From CABMKH01 sp040797625 (GTDB lineage Bacteria > Bacillota > Clostridia > Tissierellales > Tissierellaceae): a stretch of 50,902 bases of DNA. Positions 33,144 through 41,821 of the stretch are shown piece after piece. A program made the translations under genes and the position numbers. Below the pieces are notes generated by a model. It saw only the letters and a program-made list of their open reading frames with translations, searched no databases and had not been told where the DNA came from. How positions within the stretch are numbered: position 1 is the first letter of the stretch; each line of letters starts with the position of its first letter. The stretch spans positions 1 to 50,902 of the forward strand of contig JBQHQH010000021.1 in NCBI GenBank assembly GCA_052067355.1. Reading direction: 5' to 3'.

Positions 33144-33178
33144 GGTACCAGGTACGAACTTACGAACTTATGAACTTT
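33144..33178. repeat. 19-bp repeat GGTACCAGGTACGAACTTA plus tandem units, right copy
   Basis: Same 19 bp as at 31774-31792, followed by CGAACTTATGAACTT, so AACTTA-type units of 7-8 bp run about three times. Its end coincides with the stop codon of the response-regulator fragment, so the repeat itself supplies the premature stop. Confidence 0.75.
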
Positions 33179-33314
33179 ATTCACACAGCTCTTCGCCTAA
33201 ATAGAATGTATCTAAATCTATTTCCTGTGAAAACTTCATACTAATTTTTTCTAACACATCTTTTAACTGCCCACAGATTCTTTTCTCATCATCACATATA
33301 GCCATCTTTAGCAT
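33177..33314 (-). pseudogene. N-terminal fragment of a LytTR-type response regulator
   Basis: 45 codons from an ATG, starting MLKMAICDDEKRICGQLKDVLEKI, the usual first strand and acidic pair of a receiver domain in AgrA/LytR-type regulators. It continues FSQEIDLDTFYLGEELCE and stops where the GGTACC repeat begins. The phosphorylation Asp, the rest of the receiver and the LytTR DNA-binding domain are missing. The fragment has AAAGGGTG upstream but is too short to work. Confidence 0.7.
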
Positions 33315-33448
33315 TGAATGTCACCCTTTGTTGAATAAAGTCTTTAAGGTTATACATGATTTCTTTAGCTTGATTTTACTATAATTTCACATACTTGTCC
33401 AAGGAATGTAAGTTTGTGGTAAAATATAATCAATAGGGGATTGTATAA

Positions 33449-33511
33449 ATGAGAAATCAAATTACAAAATATCTAAAAGAATCTAAAATGAAAACAAAGG
33501 AGATATTATGA
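33449..33511 (+). CDS. Possible 20-residue leader ORF coupled to sfsA
   Basis: ATG at 33449 opens a 20-codon frame (MRNQITKYLKESKMKTKEIL) whose TGA overlaps the sfsA ATG (ATGA). The sfsA ribosome site AAGGAG lies inside it. A GGGG run 9 nt upstream could serve as its own weak ribosome site. Translational coupling is possible; chance is not excluded. Confidence 0.35.
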   Translation: MRNQITKYLKESKMKTKEIL

Positions 33512-34203
33512 AATATACAAGAGTTATAGAAGGGATATTCTTAAAAAGGCCTAATAGATTTATTGCCCACGTACTAATAGATGGTAAAGAGGAAATTGTC
33601 CATGTGAAAAATACTGGAAGATGTAGAGAACTCCTTGTACCAAATGCAAAAGTAATATTGGAAGATTGTAGTGATAATTTAAATAGAAAGACTAGATATT
33701 CATTAATATCTGTTTGGAAAGAGGATATGCTGATAAACATGGATTCTCAAGTTCCTAATAAAGTTGTCTATGATGCACTTAAATCTAATAAAATCTCCAA
33801 GTTTAAAGATCTAGAATATTTAAAAAGAGAAGTAACTTTTGGAAATTCTAGATTTGATATCTATTTTGAATCTAAAGATGAAAAGGGATTTATTGAAGTA
33901 AAGGGTGTAACTTTAGAAAATAATGGTATTGCCATGTTTCCAGATGCACCTACTACTAGGGGGACTAAACATGTACTTGAAATGATTGAAAGTGTAAAAG
34001 TAGGTCATAAAAGTGCTATTTTCTTTTTGATACAGATGAAAGGTCCCAAGACTTTTCGCTTAAACTGGAAAATGGATAGAGATTTTTCCAAAGCTGTAAA
34101 ATTAGCTCATGAGAAAGGTGTAGAAATACTTGCCTATGATTCTATAGTGACAAATAATGGTATCTCCATAGGTATGCCTATAGATATTGATTTAACTGAA
34201 TAA
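33508..34203 (+). CDS. sfsA: SfsA-family nuclease
   Basis: 231 residues, the family length. FIEVKGVTL gives the E-x-K of a PD-(D/E)xK nuclease core, and ENNGIAMFPDAPTTRGTKHVLEM is the SfsA signature. The N-terminal OB-like half starts RFIAHVLIDGKEEIVHVKNTGRCRELLVP. SfsA was named for sugar fermentation stimulation in E. coli; nuclease activity on DNA/RNA is the more recent proposal. AAGGAG is 7 nt before the ATG. Confidence 0.93.
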   Translation: MKYTRVIEGIFLKRPNRFIAHVLIDGKEEIVHVKNTGRCRELLVPNAKVILEDCSDNLNRKTRYSLISVWKEDMLINMDSQVPNKVVYDALKSNKISKFKDLEYLKREVTFGNSRFDIYFESKDEKGFIEVKGVTLENNGIAMFPDAPTTRGTKHVLEMIESVKVGHKSAIFFLIQMKGPKTFRLNWKMDRDFSKAVKLAHEKGVEILAYDSIVTNNGISIGMPIDIDLTE

Positions 34204-34208
34204 AAATA

Positions 34209-34250
34209 GACTTATATCAGCTAGGGCTAAGTAACTATTTGATATAAGTC
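34209..34250. terminator. Hairpin between sfsA and the zinc-ribbon gene
   Basis: GACTTATATCA and TGATATAAGTC pair perfectly around a 20-nt loop between two convergent genes; probably terminates both, although the T-runs are weak. Confidence 0.65.
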
Positions 34251-34271
34251 ATTATTTTGGTTATCTATATT

Positions 34272-34640
34272 TTAAAGCCTAGTTCCACATTTAGGACAAT
34301 ATTCAAAGTCCTCATCAAGAGTATATCTGCAATTTGGACAAAGTCTTTTCTTACTATAGTTTGGATTTATAGGATGAAGGTCAGATTCATCTATGCGATT
34401 TATCTGTCCAATTTCAATTGCCTTGCCTAGCTCTCTGTCTATAGTATAGATACTGCCACAGCATACACTTCTCACATAATATCTTTTGTTCCATTTAAAT
34501 ATTGGTATAAAAAATAGACTAAAGCATGAATAAGTCATAAAACCCTCTAATCTTCCATAAGAACCACAACTTGGACATATTATGGTCTGTGTAAAATCTA
34601 TATTTTTTTCCCTAGTAGAAACTCCAAATATAAAAAACAT
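34272..34640 (-). CDS. Zinc-ribbon protein
   Basis: 122 residues. An N-terminal CPSCG, a hydrophobic middle (FMTYSCFSLFFIPIFKWNKRYYVRSVCCGSIYTI), and a C-terminal double zinc knuckle CPNCRYTLDEDFEYCPKCGTRL. The middle is the usual zinc-ribbon family arrangement in small membrane-associated Firmicute proteins. Function is unknown. It stands alone, convergent with sfsA. Confidence 0.8.
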   Translation of the reverse strand: MFFIFGVSTREKNIDFTQTIICPSCGSYGRLEGFMTYSCFSLFFIPIFKWNKRYYVRSVCCGSIYTIDRELGKAIEIGQINRIDESDLHPINPNYSKKRLCPNCRYTLDEDFEYCPKCGTRL

Positions 34641-34690
34641 CTCTATTCTCCCCCTACTTACTCAGTACTTAGATTATATTTTCTCACTAA

Positions 34691-35593
34691 CTATTCATCA
34701 TGAGTTTCTTCCACAATTCTATCAATATTTAGAAAACTCCATTTAGTCTCTGCTGTAATTACGGCTAAAAATATTATAACACATCCTAAGAAGAGCCTAA
34801 TAGTAAACTTTTCTCCCAGCAGCAATATTGAGAAAAAAGATCCAAATACTGATTCTAAGCTCAGTATTATGGCAGCATGAGTAGATGTAGTATATTTCTG
34901 GGCTATATTTTGAATTCCGAATGCTATAATGGTATTTACTATAGCTAAATATAATATTGGCATACTTATCTCTCTTGTCATGGGCACAAATTCCACTTTG
35001 AATATGAGTCCTGTTAGTAGTGAAAGAATAGCTACTACTCCAAATTGAATTATAGAGAGTATTATCGGATCGTGATTTTTAGAATGGATTCCTATTGAGA
35101 TAATATGTAGTGCAAAGAATACAGCACATATAAGAGTAAGTTTATCCCCTAAATTAATAGATAGACTACCTTCTAAACTCAATATTCCTATTCCTATAAA
35201 ACATAATACTGCAGCAATTATCTCATATATATCTGGTCTTTTTTTATTTGCATACCACAGTATAAATGGTACCATAACTACATTACTAGCAGTTATAAAA
35301 GCTTGTTTACTTCCTGTAGTATACTGCAATCCTATTGTCTGGGTTACAAATGCTAAGAATAGAAAACTACCAATTATTGTCCCTGCTACTAGATCTTGTT
35401 TGTTGACTTTTTTGAACCTCTTAAAAAATATAATCCCCATCAAGACACTTGATATGCTAAACCTCAATACTAATAGATATATTGGATGTATAAGATCAAG
35501 AACATTTTTATTGGCAACAAATCCACTTCCCCAAATTATGGCAACTAGAAATAGAGAAATATCAGCTATTAAGTTTTTATTTGCATTCTTCAA
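34691..35593 (-). CDS. EamA/DMT-family transporter
   Basis: 300 residues with ten predicted membrane segments arranged as two EamA halves: the first begins ADISLFLVAIIWGSGFVANKNVL, the second begins KLTLICAVFFALHIISIG and ends SLESVFGSFFSILLLGEKFTIRLFLGCVIIF. Members export amino acids or metabolites; no substrate can be given. It is 90 bp after ileS, separated by a terminator. Confidence 0.9.
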   Translation of the reverse strand: MKNANKNLIADISLFLVAIIWGSGFVANKNVLDLIHPIYLLVLRFSISSVLMGIIFFKRFKKVNKQDLVAGTIIGSFLFLAFVTQTIGLQYTTGSKQAFITASNVVMVPFILWYANKKRPDIYEIIAAVLCFIGIGILSLEGSLSINLGDKLTLICAVFFALHIISIGIHSKNHDPIILSIIQFGVVAILSLLTGLIFKVEFVPMTREISMPILYLAIVNTIIAFGIQNIAQKYTTSTHAAIILSLESVFGSFFSILLLGEKFTIRLFLGCVIIFLAVITAETKWSFLNIDRIVEETHDE

Positions 35594-35620
35594 TTAATCA
35601 ACTCCGTTCATTTAGAAAAA

Positions 35621-35650
35621 CAAGGTAAATAGTTATTTCCATTTACCTTG
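35621..35650 (-). terminator. Terminator after ileS
   Basis: CAAGGTAAAT and ATTTACCTTG perfect arms with GTTTTTC on the minus strand, 30 bp after the ileS stop. Confidence 0.85.
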
Positions 35651-35683
35651 CTTATCATATCAAATCTACTACATACTGTCTTC

Positions 35684-38600
35684 TTATTCTACCTTTTCAA
35701 GCCTTATTCCTGTCATCTGTCCATTCAAATCCTGCTCTTCTAAATTACTATCTTCTGTATTCTCTATAGATAATGCTAATGTTTCAGATTTAATAAAGTC
35801 CTCATATTCTTCTATGGCTGACTTTATTTCATCAGAACCATTATAGTATATATTTATATTATCTAGGACTTCATATCCATTATTTTTTCTCATCTGTTGT
35901 ATCTTGGATATAAACTCTCTTGCATAACCTTCATTTATTAACTCTGGAGTCAGTGTAGTATCTAAGATTACAAATAGATTGTTTTCCATCATAACATTGA
36001 ATCCTTCTTTTGAGGAGATTGTCACTTGCACATAGTCTTTTCCTATTTCTATGTCTTCTCCATCTAGATTCAACATTAAATTTTCTCCATCTTCTAATTT
36101 CTCTACAGCAACACGAGCATCTAATCCGTTTAATGCCTTTCCGAAGGCTTTTATCTTAGATCCTAATGCAGGTCCTGCTACTTTGAAATTAGGCTTTAGA
36201 GAGAAGTTCATAAATTGAGATAGATCTTTTTCAAATATTACTTTTTTAACATTTAGCTCTTCCATAATCAATGGAGATAGATCCTTGATCTTTTCTTCAT
36301 ATTTACCATCTATTACTACTTCATTTAGAGGTTGGCGAACTTTAATCTTTACTGTTTCACGAGAAGCTCTACCTAAGCCTACTAAATCTCTGACTAAATC
36401 CATCTTCTCTTCCAATCCCTTGTCAATCAACTTGTCATTGACATCAGGATAATAGTCTATGTGAACTGATTCTCCATCTGTAAGGTTTCTATATAGTTCT
36501 TCAGAAATATATGGCACAAATGGTGCTATCATCTTGCTTATCCCTACTAGGATTTCATAGGTTGTATTATATACTGCCTTTTTATCATCATCTAATTCTG
36601 TTGACCAAAATCTCCTTCTATTTCTCCTTATATACCAATTAGATAGATCTTCAATTACAAACTCTTGAATATCTCTAACAACTTTTGTCAACTCAAATAT
36701 ATCCATACTATCTTTTACATCTTGGATTAGACTATTATATTTTGAAAGTATCCATCTATCTATTTCTGGTCTATTTTCATATTCAATGAAGAAGCTTGTT
36801 GGATCTACTTCATCAGTATTGGCATATAGTGAGAAGAAATTATAGACATTCTTTATAGATCTAAAGAATTTAGATTCTACTTCTCTAAGCCCATCTTCAT
36901 CAAATTTAGTTGGAGTCCATGGTGGTGAAACATACATCAAATACCATCTCAATACATCTGCTCCATATTTATCAAATAGCTGAAATGGATCTACTGTATT
37001 TCCTCTAGACTTAGACATCTTCTTTCCATCTTTATCTAGTATGAGGTCATTTACTAATACATTCTTGTATGGTGACTTTCCAGTTACAAAGGTAGATATA
37101 GCTAGCAATGAATAGAACCATCCTCTAGTCTGATCTATTCCTTCATTGATAAAATCCGCTGGGAATAATTTATCAAAGTTTTCCTTATTTTCAAAAGGAT
37201 AGTGATGTTGTGCAAAAGGCATAGCCCCACTATCAAACCATACATCTATTACATCCTTTTCTCTCGTCATAATTCCATTACATTTGTCGCATCTCAAATG
37301 AACATTGTCTACATATGGTCTGTGGAGTTCTATATCCATATCTATATCTTCTATAGCTCTTTCCACTAATTCCTTTCTAGAACCTACACTATCTGTATGT
37401 CCACAATCTTCACATCTCCAAACTGGAAAAGGAGTTCCCCAGTATCTACTTCTAGAAATTGCCCAATCATTTAAATTCTCTAACCAGTTTCCAAATCTCT
37501 TTTCTCCAACAAAATCTGGATACCAGTTTACTTGATTGTTATTTTCAATTAATTTATCCTTTAATTTTGTTATCTCTATATACCAAGATGGCTTTGCATA
37601 ATATAGTAAAGGTGTATGACATCTCCAACAGTGAGGATAGTTATGTGCTATTCTCTCTTTCTTGTAGAGTTTGCCATTTTCTCTTAACCATTGGATGATA
37701 TCTGGGTCTGCATCTATTACAAATTTACCTTTCCAAGGTGTATCTGTAAACTTTCCTTCTTCAGAAACAGGCTGTATTACTGGTAGATCATACCTCATTC
37801 CTGTATTGTAGTCATCTTCACCAAAAGCTGGTGCTGTATGAACTATACCTGTTCCGTCTTCTGTAGTTACATAATCAGCTAATGTTACAAAAAATGCTTT
37901 TTTATTTGATTTCATAAATGGAATCAATTGTTCATATTCCACATATTCTAGATCTTTACCTACTAATTCTTCTAGGATTTCATATTCTTCTCCTAAAACT
38001 TTATCTGCTAAAGTCTTGGATACATAGTATATCTCATCTTCTTGTTTTACCTTTATATATACTTCATCAGCATTTACTGTCAATGCTACATTTGAAGGTA
38101 GTGTCCAAGGTGTTGTTGTCCACGCTAAGAAATATTCATCTTTGTCCTTTAATTTGAACTTTGCCACTACTGTTTCTGTTTTTATCTCTTCATATCCCTG
38201 TGCAACTTCATGAGAAGCAAGACCTGTTCCGCATCTAGAACAATAAGGTAATATCTTATGTCCTTCATAGATATATCCTTCCTTAAAAAACTTATCTAAT
38301 ATCCACCATACGGATTCTATATAGTCATTTTTTAAAGTTACATATGGATTATCTAGATCTATGAGATAGGCCATTCTTTCTGTCATTTCTCTCCAAAGTT
38401 TTTCATATTGAAATACAGATTCCTTACATTGCTTATTGAACTCTTCTATTCCATACTTTTCAATGTCCTGTTTGTCTTTTAGATTTAATTTTTTCTCTAC
38501 TTCAATCTCTACAGGTAATCCATGAGTATCCCAACCTGCTTTTCTTTTAACTTGATATCCTTCCATGGTTTTATATCTACAAGTTAGATCCTTTAGTGTT

Positions 38601-38788
38601 CTAGCCATAACATGGTGTATCCCTGGTCTACCATTAGCTGTTGGTGGACCTTCATAAAATATAAATGGTTTTTCTGGATCTCTTGTACTGACTGACCTAT
38701 GAAGTAAATCTATGTCTTTCCAATATTGGGATATCTTACTCTCCCGTTCTTTTACAGGTTCATTTGATAATTCCTTAAACCTTTTCAC
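35684..38788 (-). CDS. ileS: Isoleucyl-tRNA synthetase, type 2 (GIHH signature)
   Basis: Class I synthetase of 1034 residues, nearer the eukaryote-like IleRS2 length than the roughly 920 of ordinary bacterial IleRS. The HIGH motif reads GIHH at residues 56-59 (NGRPGIHHVM); KMSKS is 590-594. The CP1 editing domain (TTTPWTLPSNVAL, TAPAFGEDDYNTG) and zinc-type cysteines (CGTGLASHEV, WRCEDCGH, CDKCNG) are present. IleRS2 enzymes tolerate mupirocin, and a G-x-H-H signature has been linked to especially high resistance. It is controlled by an Ile T-box. AGGAGG precedes the ATG. Confidence 0.96.
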   Translation of the reverse strand: MKRFKELSNEPVKERESKISQYWKDIDLLHRSVSTRDPEKPFIFYEGPPTANGRPGIHHVMARTLKDLTCRYKTMEGYQVKRKAGWDTHGLPVEIEVEKKLNLKDKQDIEKYGIEEFNKQCKESVFQYEKLWREMTERMAYLIDLDNPYVTLKNDYIESVWWILDKFFKEGYIYEGHKILPYCSRCGTGLASHEVAQGYEEIKTETVVAKFKLKDKDEYFLAWTTTPWTLPSNVALTVNADEVYIKVKQEDEIYYVSKTLADKVLGEEYEILEELVGKDLEYVEYEQLIPFMKSNKKAFFVTLADYVTTEDGTGIVHTAPAFGEDDYNTGMRYDLPVIQPVSEEGKFTDTPWKGKFVIDADPDIIQWLRENGKLYKKERIAHNYPHCWRCHTPLLYYAKPSWYIEITKLKDKLIENNNQVNWYPDFVGEKRFGNWLENLNDWAISRSRYWGTPFPVWRCEDCGHTDSVGSRKELVERAIEDIDMDIELHRPYVDNVHLRCDKCNGIMTREKDVIDVWFDSGAMPFAQHHYPFENKENFDKLFPADFINEGIDQTRGWFYSLLAISTFVTGKSPYKNVLVNDLILDKDGKKMSKSRGNTVDPFQLFDKYGADVLRWYLMYVSPPWTPTKFDEDGLREVESKFFRSIKNVYNFFSLYANTDEVDPTSFFIEYENRPEIDRWILSKYNSLIQDVKDSMDIFELTKVVRDIQEFVIEDLSNWYIRRNRRRFWSTELDDDKKAVYNTTYEILVGISKMIAPFVPYISEELYRNLTDGESVHIDYYPDVNDKLIDKGLEEKMDLVRDLVGLGRASRETVKIKVRQPLNEVVIDGKYEEKIKDLSPLIMEELNVKKVIFEKDLSQFMNFSLKPNFKVAGPALGSKIKAFGKALNGLDARVAVEKLEDGENLMLNLDGEDIEIGKDYVQVTISSKEGFNVMMENNLFVILDTTLTPELINEGYAREFISKIQQMRKNNGYEVLDNINIYYNGSDEIKSAIEEYEDFIKSETLALSIENTEDSNLEEQDLNGQMTGIRLEKVE

Positions 38789-38809
38789 TTTTTATCCTCC
38801 TCCTACATA

Positions 38810-39045
38810 TAAAAAGTCCCAAAGTCATAGACTTAGGGACGAATTTTCCGCGGTACCACCCAAATTACAAGTTTAGAACTTGTCACTTAATGGAATAACG
38901 GCCCTTACCGTAATATCTTACTCTAATCTTTCAATTTCAGATATTATACTCTGAGGGGATCTTCACAAGATGTTCCATAATAATCTCTCACCATGTGATT
39001 ATCTCTCTTAAATGGATATAATCTGCTACTCTCCTCTTCAATGTA
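38810..39045 (-). promoter_or_regulatory. T-box leader, Ile-specific, controlling ileS
   Basis: Stem I begins with GAGGAGAGTAGC; the specifier region is TGAA-ATT-G, an Ile codon followed by a purine. The T-box is GGGTGGTACCGCGG; its TGGT pairs with ACCA, the A73 end of tRNA-Ile. The terminator has arms GTCCCTAAGTC and GACTTTGGGAC followed by TTTTTAT, unrelated in sequence to the Cys and Pro leaders. Confidence 0.95.
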
Positions 39046-39064
39046 TATATTTTCACTCGTTACT

Positions 39065-39094
39065 AATATATACTAAATGTAAATGATTTGTCAA
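39065..39094 (-). promoter_or_regulatory. SigA-type promoter for the Ile T-box and ileS
   Basis: Consensus TTGACA (39089-39094), an 18-bp spacer and TATATT (39065-39070), about 20 nt before stem I. Confidence 0.65.
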
Positions 39095-39129
39095 GAATAT
39101 TTTCTCTATATTCTACCTATTATCTTCCT

Positions 39130-40419
39130 TTAAAATATCTCCTCTTGTAGTTGCCTCAATTTATATATCATGGTATTTGTATCTAATTTAACCATATCAT
39201 AGGTAATAAATTCACCTTTTTTAATATCTCTCTTCACTATGGTATCTGAATTTACAAGTCCTATAGGAAGTAGGTTTTCCTCCCTAGCTTTTTCATAGGA
39301 CTCAATACTTCCTAAAATAGTATATTCTCCAATTCCATCTAGCCTCTCTCCAGCCTTTAGATCTCTCTTAGCCATTGTAATAACTTCTGCCACTGGCCTA
39401 TCTATTGGAGCAATGGTCGCTTCTTTATATATCACTGCTTTGGCTACTGTTATAGGGGTCTCTAGACTAGTTAGATGGTATGGTCTATATAATATATAAT
39501 TAGGTCCATCTCCCATACTTAGATATTTCATCTCCTGATGAACTTGAGGAAGCTTTGTAGTTACTATTGCAAATACTCCTGGAGCTATACCATTGACATA
39601 ATCCACTACTTGATAATTATTTAATATTCCACCATCTTCCTTGAGCCTAAATAGATTTGGTAGATCTTTGACATTAGCCGTAGGTCCATGGGCTCCTCTA
39701 ATATCTGGTAGAAACCCTGTTGCATTGGCCATGGCAGTCATCTCCACCATGGTATTAGTACCATCTACGAAAGATGCCAGTCTTAAAGGTTTTAAATTGC
39801 TCTTTAATGCTTTTTCCCTTACAGTATCCGGTGTAGCATTGAAGTCTATAGGATTATTCTTCCCCTTGCCTATTGCTACTATATCAAATCCAGAAGCATC
39901 TGCAAAATCATAGATTTCCATAACAGCTCCTGGTTCATCTCCTGCTGTCCCCGTATATATGACACCTGCATTTTTAGCTAATTTATTCAAGATAGGTCCT
40001 ACAGTTACATCTGCTTCTATATTTACCATTACTATATGTTTCTTATTTAATATAGCGTCCATTGCTATCTTTGCTCCTGCTTCTGGTACTCCTGTAGCAT
40101 CTACTACTACATCTATTAAATTTGATCTAGTTGCATATTCAGTAGTATCGGTTACTACATATTTCCCTTTTTCCATACCTATATTTATATCATTTAGAGT
40201 TTTAGCAACTACTATATCATCTCTATGCACTCCTGCTAGTGTATAAGCGTCTATTGCATCTTCTATCTTATGGCTTACTACTAGAGCTGGTATCATACCT
40301 TTCATAAGCATCATCTGGCTAACCATTCCCTTGCCCATTAGGCCAGCGCCAATTAATGATACCTTTATCTGCTTATTTTCCTCTTCTAATCTCCTCAATT
40401 GAGTGTTAATTCCTGACAT
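39130..40419 (-). CDS. COG4091-type NAD(P)-dependent dehydrogenase with SAF domain
   Basis: 429 residues. An N-terminal Rossmann fold (IKVSLIGAGLMGKGMVSQM, DVVVDATGVPEAGAKIAMDAI) is followed by a homoserine dehydrogenase-like catalytic region (TAGDEPGAVMEIYDFADASG, RGAHGPTANVKDL), and a C-terminal SAF domain (VITMAKRDLKAGERLDGIGEYTILG) of the kind found in antifreeze-like and sugar-acid enzymes. The natural substrate of this family is not generally known. It follows the BaiN-like gene by 25 bp, so the two probably share a transcript. Confidence 0.8.
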   Translation of the reverse strand: MSGINTQLRRLEEENKQIKVSLIGAGLMGKGMVSQMMLMKGMIPALVVSHKIEDAIDAYTLAGVHRDDIVVAKTLNDINIGMEKGKYVVTDTTEYATRSNLIDVVVDATGVPEAGAKIAMDAILNKKHIVMVNIEADVTVGPILNKLAKNAGVIYTGTAGDEPGAVMEIYDFADASGFDIVAIGKGKNNPIDFNATPDTVREKALKSNLKPLRLASFVDGTNTMVEMTAMANATGFLPDIRGAHGPTANVKDLPNLFRLKEDGGILNNYQVVDYVNGIAPGVFAIVTTKLPQVHQEMKYLSMGDGPNYILYRPYHLTSLETPITVAKAVIYKEATIAPIDRPVAEVITMAKRDLKAGERLDGIGEYTILGSIESYEKAREENLLPIGLVNSDTIVKRDIKKGEFITYDMVKLDTNTMIYKLRQLQEEIF

Positions 40420-40444
40420 ATTTCATCCTCCTAACTGTATGATA

Positions 40445-41671
40445 CTATCTTTGTGCAGCATTTACTCCTGCAGTATATCCTGACGACCAAGCCCATTGTA
40501 AATTAAAACCACCACAGTCTCCATCTATATCCAATAATTCACCAACTATATATAGTCCTTTAACTAATTTAGATTCCATGGTCTGCCCATCTATTTCATC
40601 TGTATCCACTCCACCTGCTGTTACCTGTGCCTGCCCCCAACCCTGGCTGCCAATTATGTTGAATTTCCATGAGGTGAGTATATGAGCTAGATCATATATT
40701 TCCTTCTTAGATATATTAGACACCTTTTTATTTCTATCTAAATTGATTTCTCTTAAAATAGGATTTATCAATCTCTTATTTATAAGTCCTATTAGAGCTT
40801 CTCCTATATCTTTCTTTGGCATATAGCTAAATCTTCTATTTAGATATTCCACTAATTCATATTGATTTTTAGTATGAATAATAGAAATATCCAACTTTAT
40901 ATCTCTTTTCTTTTCCATATATTCTAGGGCAGTTCTACTTATTTGAAGAATTGGTGGCCCTGATATTCCATAATTAGTAAATAGGATATCTCCTCTGTCC
41001 TCTAATAACAACTTATCTTTAGAATATAGTCTAGCAACACCTGGAAATTTCACTCCAGAGATCTGCTTAAATATATTTCCCTCTAAATTTAACTGAACTA
41101 ATCCTGGAAATACATCTATTATATTATGTCCAAATGATTTAGCTATAGTATATCCACTACCATCTGATCCACTTACAGGCATGGCTTTCCCACCTGTTGC
41201 TAATATTAATTTATCACATCTATATCTATTTCCATCCTTTAAAGTGACAATGAACTCCCTTTTCTTTTCAACATTGACTACATAAGATTCTGTAATAAGA
41301 TCTATCCCCAAATCTTCTATCTCATATCTAAGTACATCTAAGACACTAGAGCTTTGGAACGAAAGGGGAAATACCTTTCCATTATCCTCTATTGCGGGAG
41401 TTATTCCCATTCTCTCAAATAAGTTAATGGTTTGATTTACATCTAAATTAGCCAATGCACTATAGGCGAATCTAGGGTTTCTTCCATGATAGTTCCCAAT
41501 ATTCAAGTCAATATTAGTATAGTTACATCTTCCATTACCCGTTGCTAATAGTTTTTTTCCTACTCTATTATTTCTCTCAAGTATGGTAACATCAGCTCCA
41601 CTCCTCTTAGCTACAATTGCTGCCATCATCCCTGCAGCTCCTCCACCTACTATAATGATTTTATTTGACAT
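40445..41671 (-). CDS. BaiN/HI0933-type FAD-dependent oxidoreductase
   Basis: 408 residues, with FAD-binding GGGAAGMMAAIVAKRSGADVTILERN at the start, the family-specific VGKKLLATGNGRCNYTN, and GEYVDVDGDCGGFN-type ending (GELLDIDGDCGGFNLQWAWSSGY). These flavoproteins are common in Clostridia; a BaiN homologue acts in bile-acid 7-dehydroxylation, but most members have no known role, and a bile-acid function is not implied here. AAGGAG is before the ATG. Confidence 0.88.
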   Translation of the reverse strand: MSNKIIIVGGGAAGMMAAIVAKRSGADVTILERNNRVGKKLLATGNGRCNYTNIDLNIGNYHGRNPRFAYSALANLDVNQTINLFERMGITPAIEDNGKVFPLSFQSSSVLDVLRYEIEDLGIDLITESYVVNVEKKREFIVTLKDGNRYRCDKLILATGGKAMPVSGSDGSGYTIAKSFGHNIIDVFPGLVQLNLEGNIFKQISGVKFPGVARLYSKDKLLLEDRGDILFTNYGISGPPILQISRTALEYMEKKRDIKLDISIIHTKNQYELVEYLNRRFSYMPKKDIGEALIGLINKRLINPILREINLDRNKKVSNISKKEIYDLAHILTSWKFNIIGSQGWGQAQVTAGGVDTDEIDGQTMESKLVKGLYIVGELLDIDGDCGGFNLQWAWSSGYTAGVNAAQR

Positions 41672-41777
41672 GATCTTACTCCTTTACTAAATCATCTCTC
41701 TCTATTTTATACTTTATCAACAGTTTTGTCCATAAACTAAGACTCACTTCAATAGAAGTATTAGAATTAATAAATTA

Positions 41778-41816
41778 AAAAACTGTGCACAATCTGTTAA
41801 GATTATGCACAGTTAA
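41778..41816 (-). terminator. Terminator after the PTS/MupG operon
   Basis: AACTGTGCATAATCT and AGATTGTGCACAGTT arms (one mismatch) followed by TTTTTAATTT on the minus strand, 6 bp after the MupG stop. It ends the operon that begins at the sigma-54 promoter. Confidence 0.85.
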
Positions 41817-41821
41817 TAGTT

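Noticed and set aside
30794..34203. A new defence or mobile island around traX
   Set aside because: The area holds only remnants, repeats and common single genes; no integrase, restriction, toxin-antitoxin or helicase gene was found.
41780..41815. Shared TGTGCA element at 41780-41815 and 46485-46513 as a regulator site of the PTS operon
   Set aside because: Both are perfect hairpins with T-runs after stop codons, so they are terminators; the similarity is limited to a few bases.
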